A stretch of 40,514 nt of DNA from an uncultured Campylobacter sp. Its GTDB lineage: Bacteria; Campylobacterota; Campylobacteria; Campylobacterales; Campylobacteraceae. Where the stretch lies: contig UQBJ01000019.1 in assembly GCA_900539255.1 (NCBI GenBank), positions 1 through 40,514 on the forward strand, written 5' to 3'. Numbering within the stretch: position 1 is the first letter of the stretch; the number at the start of each line of letters is the position of its first letter. Below, piece after piece: positions 33,265 to 40,514 of the stretch. The notes under the pieces were generated by a model. It saw only the letters and a list, made by a program, of their open reading frames with translations. It was not told where the DNA came from and did no database searches. The position numbers and the translations under genes were made by a program.

Positions 33265-34041
33265 ATGCAAGGAAAAATCCTAGCAGACGGACTTATCGGC
33301 GGAAACGATGGCAATCGTTACACCTACACGGCGAGCGATTTAAAAAACGCTCAGGGCAAGAGTATCAACGCTATTATCGGTAGCGAGGTTGATTTTGTGG
33401 GCAAAGACGGCAAGGCGAGTGAGATTTATATCACTAAACAAGCTTTTGATTTGCAACATAGGCTATTTGATGGTGATTTGCAAAGTGTCAAATTTAAGGT
33501 TTATGCGGCGGCTGGGTGTTGTTTGCTTGCCCTTATACCTTTTGTTGGCATAGTGTTTTTATTGCTTACCATAGTATTGTTATTCTTGGTTGTAGTAAGC
33601 GTTAAAAAAGGCTCACAAAGCACAACTTTGCTTAAAAACTTTATCTTGTCTATAATCATACCTTTTGTTGGCGGTATCATTATAGCCATAGTTACAGCAA
33701 TAAGTATGGCTGGAAACGCTTTTGCATTACTTAAAACAGGCGAAATAGGGGTTATGAATGCCGTTTTTGGTGGTGTTGGGATTATCGGTATTATTGTCGG
33801 CATAATCGTAATACTCAGTTGTTGGGTATTTATGTATCGTTATTATAAAGAACTAACCTACATAACAAACGATAGATTGTTCTTTTACGCCTTTGTATGT
33901 AGGTTGATTGGTTCTTTTTTAAGTATCATTCCGTTTATAAACTTTATTGGTGGATTATTTCTCTTGGCAGACTTGGTTGTGGAGGCTATTGCTTGGTTTC
34001 GTGTCAAAGAAATCCGCAAATCATACAGCGCAATCGCTTAA
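33265..34041 (+). CDS. Membrane protein with N-terminal cold-shock-like (OB) domain
   Basis: I start at the ATG at 33265 (258 residues) with AAGGAG 6 nt upstream. Residues 1-57 form a soluble beta-rich domain with the pattern GxI....GGNDGNRYTYTxSD...GxEVDFVGKDGKASEIYI. This resembles the short cold-shock-like domains found in front of TM2 and similar membrane proteins. Residues 75-258 hold about five or six helices. The C-terminal part (YYKELTYITNDRL.. to the end) is similar to the protein at 34188-34427. Function unknown. A GC-rich nested hairpin follows. Confidence 0.75.
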   Translation: MQGKILADGLIGGNDGNRYTYTASDLKNAQGKSINAIIGSEVDFVGKDGKASEIYITKQAFDLQHRLFDGDLQSVKFKVYAAAGCCLLALIPFVGIVFLLLTIVLLFLVVVSVKKGSQSTTLLKNFILSIIIPFVGGIIIAIVTAISMAGNAFALLKTGEIGVMNAVFGGVGIIGIIVGIIVILSCWVFMYRYYKELTYITNDRLFFYAFVCRLIGSFLSIIPFINFIGGLFLLADLVVEAIAWFRVKEIRKSYSAIA

Positions 34042-34044
34042 ATT

Positions 34045-34084
34045 TATCTCACGCCCGCTTTTTGCGGGTGTGAATGTGTGAGAT
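34045..34084 (+). terminator. Nested hairpin between the two membrane-protein genes
   Basis: CACGCCCGC-TTTTT-GCGGGTGTG (9 bp, one G-U) is nested within ATCTCAC..GTGAGAT. No T-run follows, so it may be an attenuator or mRNA stabiliser rather than a full terminator. Confidence 0.45.
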
Positions 34085-34106
34085 TAAGACTTTTAAAGGA
34101 GAGAAA

Positions 34107-34184
34107 ATGAAAAAGACTATTTTGTTAAGTGTGCTTGGTGGTGCGCTTTTAGCGTTTTTGCTTGGAGTGGCGGGTTTAGAATAA
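34107..34184 (+). CDS. 25-residue membrane peptide ORF (possibly the 5' part of a split gene)
   Basis: AAAGGAGAG precedes an ATG that encodes MKKTILLSVLGGALLAFLL and six further residues, then TAA. The next ORF (34188) is in the same frame just 1 codon past the stop. Reading through would give one membrane protein of about 106 residues. The strong ribosome site suggests this is the real 5' end of that gene, interrupted by a nonsense codon, or a genuine micropeptide. Confidence 0.5.
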   Translation: MKKTILLSVLGGALLAFLLGVAGLE

Positions 34185-34187
34185 GCG

Positions 34188-34427
34188 TTGCGAATCATCG
34201 CCATCATACTCATCATACCGACATTTTTTATTTTGCGAGCTTATACGCGCGAACTTGTTTCTATCACGCAACAGCGGTATTTTAATTTTGTGCTTTATTT
34301 TGGCACGGTTGGGCTTTTGCCCCTGCCTTTCGTGAGCACAATTCTCTCGCTCATCGCACTTGGCTTTTATGTTGTCGCTTGGGCTAAAACGACAGAGCTT
34401 AGCAAAACCCGCACCGCTGTGAAATAA
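34188..34427 (+). CDS. Small membrane protein, paralogue of the C-terminus of the 33265 gene
   Basis: 79 residues from a TTG with no good ribosome site. The sequence ILRAYTRELVSITQQR, then three hydrophobic stretches and a KTTELSKTRTAVK end, aligns with FMYRYYKELTYITNDR..RVKEIRKSYSAIA of the preceding 258-residue protein. The shared pattern is Y-x-(R/K)-E-L-x-x-I-T-x-x-R. The lack of its own ribosome site and the in-frame TAA just upstream suggest the gene is broken, unless the stop is read through or translation is coupled. Confidence 0.5.
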   Translation: MRIIAIILIIPTFFILRAYTRELVSITQQRYFNFVLYFGTVGLLPLPFVSTILSLIALGFYVVAWAKTTELSKTRTAVK

Positions 34428-34525
34428 AGCACTTTAAATTCAAGGCATTTTGCCTTGAATTTAGCTTTTGGGATACTTTGTTTGTGCTTGGTTTGGCGAA
34501 ATTTAGAGTTTTATTTGAATTTATA

Positions 34526-34563
34526 GCTTGCCACGACATTTTTAAAAAACGGCTCACAATGAC
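34526..34563. repeat. Class 2 dispersed repeat (reverse)
   Basis: GCTTGCCACGAC, a T/A-rich middle, then GGCTCACAATGAC is the reverse complement form of the class 2 repeat. Confidence 0.5.
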
Positions 34564-34671
34564 GAGCAAAAGCCACTCAATTTGACAAATTTATATTTTC
34601 CTAGCGCACTTTTTCTCTATACCATTTTGACAGCTTAAACTCCAAAGGCGAAGCCACAAATATATCCGCAC

Positions 34672-35105
34672 CTATGCCCTTGTGCTAGGCACTTGCCATT
34701 TGTTTAAGGATTGATTAAAAGCCTTTGCGCCCTCAAACATAGTCCCCATTTGAAAGGCGTTGTGGACATTCCATTTATCCAAAGGCTGATCAAAGGCTTT
34801 GGCGTAGCAAAATATACCGCGCATAGTGATGAAACTTGCGGCATTCTAGCGCCCGATAGGCTCGTTAAATGAGCTAACATAAGCAAACATAAGCGATATA
34901 TTGTGGGCATTTAAAGTCTTTTAAAACTCTATACCCTTGCAGTTTGTGTGGATTTCAATCGCTTTATTGTTTGTGCCTATCTCATCTAAAATAATACACT
35001 CATATCGGCAATAGCACTTGTGTCAATATCGCCCAAATGCACTCTCTCATCACGCATAAGGGCTTTAAATTCCTCTTTATCTTGTGGACAAAATTTGTGC
35101 CTGCA
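34672..35105 (-). pseudogene. Decayed DUF285/BspA-like repeat surface protein
   Basis: On the minus strand, parts of a DUF285 protein can be read between stops and frameshifts. First comes CPQDKEEFKALMRDERVHLGDIDTS then AIADMSVLF (about 34989-35105), the standard start of this family. Then MFAYVSSFNEPIGR, a TAG at 34846-34848, and GIFCYAKAFDQPLDKWNVHNAFQ plus MGTMFEGAKAFNQSLNKWQV (34672-34845). The repeated AFxQxLxKWxV pattern of about 25 residues is diagnostic. DUF285 proteins are repeat-rich surface proteins common in some Helicobacter, Campylobacter and Mycoplasma. No intact frame remains. Confidence 0.75.
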
Positions 35106-35148
35106 CGGCGTGTGCGGGATTTTTTACACCCTTTGAATGTATAAGACT

Positions 35149-35290
35149 TCTATTTCCTTGCTGTCAATGCCTTGCGTAGTATGAGCATTTTGTCTTTGAA
35201 TATCTTATGGGTTTGTGGTGCTTTGAATGGCTTGAGTTCTTTGTAAATCGGCAGTCCAAATGCTTTGTGTGCTGACAAAATAAGGTAATT
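35149..35290 (-). other. Open minus-strand stretch, possible gene remnant
   Basis: About 45 codons without a stop (NYLILSAHKAFGLPIYKELK and onward to LTARK) lie just upstream of the DUF285 relic in the same direction. I do not recognise it. Otherwise 34428-34671 and 35106-35468 contain only AT-rich sequence and the class 2 repeat. Confidence 0.25.
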
Positions 35291-35468
35291 ATCAAAGTTA
35301 TTTTGCTGATAAATTTGGTTAATTGAACTAAATTCGCATTTGTTTTCCTTAAATCTTAATGATAAATTTTAGTGAGATTGTAATAAATTTTTAGCTTATA
35401 ATAGGCGATAAATTTATAAATTTGTGTTATGATATGTTCTAAATTTTGCGAGTTAAAAGGCAAAGTAA

Positions 35469-38243
35469 ATGAAAACTGACAGCATAGCACCAAAAGACAA
35501 AGCAAAACAAGGCATTAAAGAACTTGTCGAAAAATTTAAAAATAATTACCAGCAATTCCACAACAACGATTACAACGAAGCGTGAACAAGAGAGGATTTT
35601 ATCAACCATTTTTTTGAGCGTTTGGGCTGGGATATTGCAAACAAGCAAGGTTTATCACAAACTTATAGAGAAGTTGTCGTTGAGGACAAAGTCAAAGTCG
35701 GCAAGGAGACCAAAGCACCAGATTATGCCTTTCGTTTTGGTGGGACTAGGTTATTTTTTGTCGAGGCAAAAAAGCCAAGCGTGAAATTAAAAGATAACGC
35801 CAATGCTGCATATCAAATCAGACGCTATTCGTGGAGTGGCAAACTCGGCATAAGTATTTTGACAAATTTTGAGGAATTTGCCATTTATGATTGCTCTAAA
35901 AAGCCTTCATCAAACGACAAAGCTTCTACTGCAAGGGTTGAATATATAAGCTATGAAAATTATTTGGATAAATTTGACTTTATTTACGATACCTTTGCCA
36001 AAGAAAATGTCATTCGTGGCTCGTTAGAAAAATACAACGCCGACACCAAAGGCAAAAAAGGCACGCAAAGTGTAGATGATGATTTTTTAGATTCGCTTGA
36101 TGATTTACGCACGAAACTTGCTTCTAACATAAGCAGACTCAACACTAATTTATCAGTGCGAGATTTGAATTTTGCCGTTCAGCATATCATCGATAGAATC
36201 ATCTTTTTGCGAGTAGCTGAGGATAGGGGCATAGAGGATTATGGTGTATTACGAAACGCTTGCAGTGGTGGCGAATTTTACAAAAATATCGTTGAAATCT
36301 TTAAGAAAGCCGATGGCAAATATAACTCAGGCATTTTTGATTTTACAAAAGATAAAATCACTCCAAATATCAAAATAGAAAACAAAATATTCAAAGAGCT
36401 TATTAACGATTTGTATTATCCAAAAAGCCCTTATGAATTTTCGGTTATTTCTATCGAAATTATCGGCAACGCCTATGAGCAGTTTTTAGGTAAAACTATA
36501 ACCATAGGTGCAGGACACAAAGCAAAGATAGAGCTAAAACCAGAAGTGCGAAAAGCTGGCGGCGTGTATTATACGCCCGAATACATTGTGGATTACATTG
36601 TCGCAAATACTCTTGGCGAAAAAATCAAAGGCAAAAAGCCAGAAGATATAGCAAAGATAAAGATTCTTGACCCTGCGTGTGGAAGTGGGAGCTTTTTGCT
36701 TGGTGCTTATAAATTTCTTTTAAACTATCACAAAGAGTATTACAATAAGCATTCTAAAAGTAAATTCAAAGGCTCAAAAGAAAAAGTGCTTAACGAAAAT
36801 GGAGAATTAACCCTTTGGATAAAAAAGCGCATTTTACAAAACAATATCTTTGGTGTAGATATAGATAATAACGCCGTAGAAGTTACAAAACTATCTTTGC
36901 TTTTAAAGTGTATGGAAAATGAAACCCCAGCTTCAATAGCTGATAATCAAAGTCTTTTCAACGAACGCGCTTTACCTTCGCTTGATGATAATATCAAATG
37001 CGGAAATTCTTTGATAGGGAGTGATTTTTATCAAGCCGATACACTGAATTTGGATTTAGAAACGCAGTTTAAAATAAATTGCTTTGATTGGAAAAAGGAA
37101 TTTAGCGAGATTTTTAAGAATGGTGGCTTTGATATAGTGATAGGCAATCCGCCTTATGTTGATTCTGAGGAAATGGTTAAAAGCAGTCCTTTGGTAAGAG
37201 AATATTGTGCATCAAATTATAAAGAAGTCGCCAAAGGTAATTGGGATATGTATTGCATTTTTTCTTATAAAGGAATTTCATTGTTGAAAAACGGCGGATT
37301 TTTTAGCTTTATTATCCCAAATAAATTTTTATCACTACCTTATGGAGAACATTTGAGATTATTTTTTTCTCAGTGGCATATAAAAAATATAAGGGATTAT
37401 TCTTCCGTAGCTGTTTTTATAAGAAAAAAAGAAAAAAGTAAAAAAATAAATGTTTATCCTATCATTATTGTTTTAAATAAAACCGCACCAAATAAGGGAA
37501 CTTATGACAAAATGGCAGCTGAAAATGATATAGAATATACGCAAGATTTTATTATAAACAATACTTTTGATTGGGCTACTAAATTTGACAAAATGGTAAA
37601 GCTTATAAATAAAATAATAAAAAAATCAAAAAAATTAGGCGATGACTTTGTTATAGAAAATTCAGCAGCAGTAGCGGAGGCATATGAGATAAAAGAATAT
37701 ATAACGAATGACAATAATACAAAAAATTCATTTAAATTTGTCAATACGGGGACAATAGATAGGTATAGTATTTTGTGGGGTGTATGTGAAACTCAATATA
37801 TAAATGAGAAATACAAATATCCTGTCATTAAGAAAGAAATTATTCGCCAAAAGTTTCCACAAAGATATGATCAAGCTCTAAAAGAAAAAATTATCGTAGC
37901 TGGAATGGTAAAAAGACTTGAATTTTGTTATGATAACTCTGCTGATATATTAAGCGGCAAATCTACATTAACAATATCAAATAAAAAAGATAATTTATAC
38001 AACTTGAAATATATACTTGCCTTGTTGAATTCAACGCTATATGACTTGATATTTAAATCTTTTAACAAATATAATGCTATGAGTGGGGGTTATATGAATG
38101 TTGGTAAAAAATCATTAACTCAATTTATTTATTATCCTATAAATTTAAAAAATAGTAAAGAAAAAGAAATTAACAATGCTTTCATTAAGCCACGCGCTAA
38201 AACGCAGTGCTACTTGTTTTGGCGCACTTTTAGGGCGTCCTAA
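35469..38243 (+). pseudogene. Type IIG restriction-modification enzyme, disrupted (nonsense codon 39, clipped 3' end)
   Basis: Combined endonuclease-methyltransferase of the Eco57I/type IIG kind, about 924 codons. The frame from the ATG at 35469 begins MKTDSIAPKDKAKQGIKELV and meets an in-frame TGA at 35583-35585. It then continues TREDFINHFFERLGWDI without a shift. Nuclease motif: PDYAFRF...FFVEAKKP (Asp85, Glu99 and Lys101 in full numbering). Methylase motifs: TPEYIVDYIV, DPACGSGSF (36669-36695) and NPPY (37146-37157), followed by a target-recognition region. The C-terminus after INLKNSKEKEINN reads antisense to the phosphonopyruvate decarboxylase gene, so the true end is lost. Only a form starting at a later codon (for example TTG 35622) could be made. 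Confidence 0.8.
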
Positions 38244-39374
38244 ATTCTTTTTGCTGCCCTTTGCGATTTGTAGGTAAATAAACCACGCACCGCCATTTTT
38301 TGCCTTTAAAAATTCTTGCAAAAACGCAGCAAATTCGCTTAAATTTCGTGCAACTTTGATTGTGCTATATTCACACGCCTTAGCCACTTGCGCGAAATTC
38401 ACAAATGGGGCAAGATTAAACTGCCCGCCCGTGCTGTCGTGGCTTTGATTGTCAAGCAAAATATGGCAAAAATTTCCCTTATTAGAAACCTTTGTATAAT
38501 AGCCGTTGCCACTTAACGCACCAAGTCGCATAAGCAAGGCACTATCACCATCAATGGCGATGATTTTTTTGCTTGATTTAAGCGCGACACCAAGCCCCAA
38601 AGCACTCACACAACCCATAGAACCTACCATATAAAGCTGATTTTCTTTGTCGCCTAGCTCATAAAGCTCACGCCCGCATTTGCCTGTGGTAGCAAAAATA
38701 GCACAATCTCTGCTAAGATTTTGGATAATTTGTAAAGCTTGTAAGCGCGTGGGTTTTTGGCTCTCTTGCTCGCGCTCAAAAAAATCCACTGATACAAATT
38801 CTTGTGATGATGGATTTTTCAAATTTAAATTCAGCGGATTGTTTGTAAGTGCTACTTTTTCAAAGCAATTATTACGCACGATAAAGAAAAAACTTTTGTT
38901 TGATTCAAGCACCTTTTTAGCCTTTGTTAGTTGCTCGCATGCCACTTCAAATTGAGAGTCTAAAAAGGCGCATTCTATTTCGCAAATTTTAAGTAGCTTG
39001 TCTGTGATACGCCCAAGCAGTTCGTGCTGTGGCTCATCGGTGTTTTGCCCTTGCTCGTTTGGCTCGCCACGCAAAGAAACAAAACCAAGTATAGGAATTT
39101 CAAAGGTATGATTTAGGCTTGTTAAGGGCGAAAGTGCGTTTGAAAGCCCGCTATTTTGCATAAGCACCACGCCATAACGGCGCGTTTTATCACAAAGTGA
39201 GCTTAAACTAATCCCGCTAGCCATTGCCACTGCTTCGCCTTCGTTGTTTGCCATTATAAAAGCGTTTTCGTTTATCGCCCAATTTATCAACGGCGCAAGA
39301 TAACTACACGGCACGCCGATAAAATCGCTAAATCCTAGCCCCTTTAACCTCGCACCAAAATCCTTTGTTTGCAT
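38145..39374 (-). CDS. Phosphonopyruvate decarboxylase
   Basis: Thiamine-diphosphate enzyme that converts phosphonopyruvate to phosphonoacetaldehyde, pulling the unfavourable PEP mutase reaction forward. Start at the ATG at 39374 (409 residues), with AAGGA upstream; the longer frame to 39437 lies inside the mutase gene. Visible: GVPCSYLAPLIN (N-terminal), NNEGEAVAMASG (the cofactor-activating Glu), MQNSGLSNALSPLTSL, VGSMGCVSALGLGVAL and the TPP/Mg site GDSALLMRLG...LLDNQSHDSTGGQ. The gene starts 14 bp after the PEP mutase stop. The last ten or so residues (SIVNFFFFTIF) come from sequence belonging to the neighbouring RM gene, so the original stop was replaced. Confidence 0.92.
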   Translation of the reverse strand: MQTKDFGARLKGLGFSDFIGVPCSYLAPLINWAINENAFIMANNEGEAVAMASGISLSSLCDKTRRYGVVLMQNSGLSNALSPLTSLNHTFEIPILGFVSLRGEPNEQGQNTDEPQHELLGRITDKLLKICEIECAFLDSQFEVACEQLTKAKKVLESNKSFFFIVRNNCFEKVALTNNPLNLNLKNPSSQEFVSVDFFEREQESQKPTRLQALQIIQNLSRDCAIFATTGKCGRELYELGDKENQLYMVGSMGCVSALGLGVALKSSKKIIAIDGDSALLMRLGALSGNGYYTKVSNKGNFCHILLDNQSHDSTGGQFNLAPFVNFAQVAKACEYSTIKVARNLSEFAAFLQEFLKAKNGGAWFIYLQIAKGSKKNLGRPKSAPKQVALRFSAWLNESIVNFFFFTIF

Positions 39375-39388
39375 TTTTTTCCTTAAAT

Positions 39389-40514
39389 TTATATTGTCCC
39401 CGGGATTAAAGATAAAATCTCTTTTACGCTCATACATTTAGACTCTATTTCCGCGCTTCTATCATTTTCTAAAATCCCTTGCGCTACTTCTTTCATCGCC
39501 ACAAAGCCAGCTCTAAGCAAGTGGTTGGCATAGATGATGATATTTGCCCCAGCCTCGCCAAGTTCTTGCGCTGTGATTTCATTAAAACTTGTCGGCACAA
39601 CTACGATGGGCGTTAGTGAATTTTTAGCTCGAAATTTACGGATAAATTCTAAAATTTCATTTGGGCTTTTGTGGCGAGAATGTATCATTATCCCATCAGC
39701 CCCCGCATCGACATAGGCAAACGCCCGATTTAGCGCGTCCTCCATTCCCTTGTCTAAAATCAAACTCTCAATCCTTGCTATAATCATAAAATCTTGCGTG
39801 ATTTGCGCGTCTTTTCCTGCGCGGATTTTGTCGCAAAAATCCTTTATATCATCTTGGGTTTGCGCCACTTCATTGCCTAAAAGTGAATTTTTCTTTAAGC
39901 CCGTTTTATCCTCAATGATACAAGCACTCACCCCCGTGCGCTCCAAACTACGCACCGCAAAGGCAAAATGCTCGATTTTCCCGCCTGTGTCAGCATCGTA
40001 AATAAGTGGCTTGGAGGTTACTTCAAAGATTTCATTTATGGTATTTAGCCTGCTTTGTAGCTCCACAGCCTCTATGTCTGGCTTACCACGACTTGTCGAA
40101 TCCGTCAAAGAACTGCTCCAAAAGCCGTCAAATTCAATCTTTGTGCCATTGCGATTGACAAAGGCGTTTTGGGCTATAAGTGCTGAAAGTGCAGAGTGTG
40201 TTTCTATAAAGCGCAAAGGGGTTTTAGCACTGATGAGACGGCGCAAGAGTGAGAGTCTAGCATTAGTGCTAATGCCGATAGCGCGGGCATTTTCGTTTAA
40301 CTGCGTGGAGCTAATGCCTTGCGTGTAGTGCGGCTCGATAAGCTCTCCACAACCTAGCTCGGCAAGTGTGTCAAGCACATTTTGGCGCGTTTTAACCTGC
40401 ACTCCATTTTTCCAATCATCGCCGTGTATAACAAAGGCTGGCTTTAAAAGGCGGATATTCGATATTATGTAGCAAATGCACAGGACTTTTTTGCTGAAAT
40501 CAGCTAGAATTTTG
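39389..40514 (-). CDS. Cytidylyltransferase-PEP mutase fusion (5' end beyond window)
   Basis: PEP mutase makes the C-P bond of phosphonates (PEP to phosphonopyruvate). The mutase part starts near 40220 and has YDADTGG and the signature EDKTGLKKNS, with IARIESL following. Upstream the frame stays open to the window edge. It encodes the end of a TagD/LicC-like nucleotidyltransferase: FVIHGDDWKNGVQ, then GELIEPHYTQGISSTQL (the ISSTxL motif). The GTG at 40402 is thus internal, not a start. Such fusions couple phosphonate synthesis to CMP activation. About 375 codons are visible; the first part of the transferase is missing. Confidence 0.93.
   Translation of the reverse strand, partial: KILADFSKKVLCICYIISNIRLLKPAFVIHGDDWKNGVQVKTRQNVLDTLAELGCGELIEPHYTQGISSTQLNENARAIGISTNARLSLLRRLISAKTPLRFIETHSALSALIAQNAFVNRNGTKIEFDGFWSSSLTDSTSRGKPDIEAVELQSRLNTINEIFEVTSKPLIYDADTGGKIEHFAFAVRSLERTGVSACIIEDKTGLKKNSLLGNEVAQTQDDIKDFCDKIRAGKDAQITQDFMIIARIESLILDKGMEDALNRAFAYVDAGADGIMIHSRHKSPNEILEFIRKFRAKNSLTPIVVVPTSFNEITAQELGEAGANIIIYANHLLRAGFVAMKEVAQGILENDRSAEIESKCMSVKEILSLIPGTI

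Noticed and set aside
34704..34910. 68-residue minus-strand ORF
   Set aside because: It is a shifted frame of the DUF285 relic; the recognisable FDQPLDKWNV/FNQSLNKWQV residues lie in a different frame of the same strand.
39374..39437. Longer N-terminus for phosphonopyruvate decarboxylase
   Set aside because: It would lie inside the PEP mutase gene; the ATG at 39374 has a good AAGGA site and the normal family N-terminus.

Overview
The window looks like chromosomal DNA from a Campylobacterales species, most likely Campylobacter or a close relative. Evidence: an HydABC uptake hydrogenase, an NrfHA nitrite reductase whose active-site haem uses CxxCH, -10 boxes close to TATAAT without a clear -35, AAGGA ribosome sites, AAATTT-rich spacers, homopolymer tracts, and gene neighbourhoods remembered from C. 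jejuni (trpC next to a HIT protein and a TPR lipoprotein; lpxB-greA; trmD-rplS-DAHP synthase-ArsC-like). The species cannot be named from the sequence alone.

Layout. 1-3313 (minus): hydA-hydB-hydC, with hydC running off the left edge. 3464-8272 (minus): a macA-macB-TolC type tripartite exporter. 8565-10999 (plus): nrfH-nrfA, divergent from macA across a promoter region that holds a C11 tract. 11529-16191 (minus): a tightly packed operon trmN6-like, YkgJ-like, TPR lipoprotein, trpC, HIT hydrolase, rmlB. 16393-18123 (plus): lpxB-greA. 18602-20159 (minus): ribE-pgeF-small protein. 20287-24755 (plus): a frameshifted small ORF, mnmG, topA. 24756-25968: a 1.2 kb gene-free stretch with dispersed repeats and a probable structured RNA that ends in a terminator. 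25969-28850 (minus): trmD-rplS-DAHP synthase-ArsC-like. 29095-30212: a 5'-truncated FkbM methyltransferase relic and a PmtA-like methyltransferase. 30217-31229: efp and, divergently, the RNase P RNA. 31355-32514: a secreted-type ATP-dependent DNA ligase facing a small membrane protein.

From about 32.5 kb the window becomes accessory. It holds repeat arrays, poly-T tracts, a pair of related membrane proteins (one split by an in-frame stop), a decayed DUF285/BspA-like surface protein, a type IIG restriction-modification gene with an early nonsense codon and a clipped 3' end, and then phosphonate genes: phosphonopyruvate decarboxylase and a PEP mutase fused to a cytidylyltransferase-like domain that continues past the right edge. 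Together these suggest synthesis of a phosphonate (such as 2-aminoethylphosphonate) and its activation with a nucleotide for attachment to a surface glycan or lipid.

A second theme is a family of dispersed palindromic repeats (consensus near GTCATtCTGAGC..GCGAAGaATCCA, plus a sister class near GTCATTGCGAGC..GCGTGGCAATCCA). They occupy most long intergenic regions and have also entered macB in frame, lengthening the linker between its ATPase and membrane domains.
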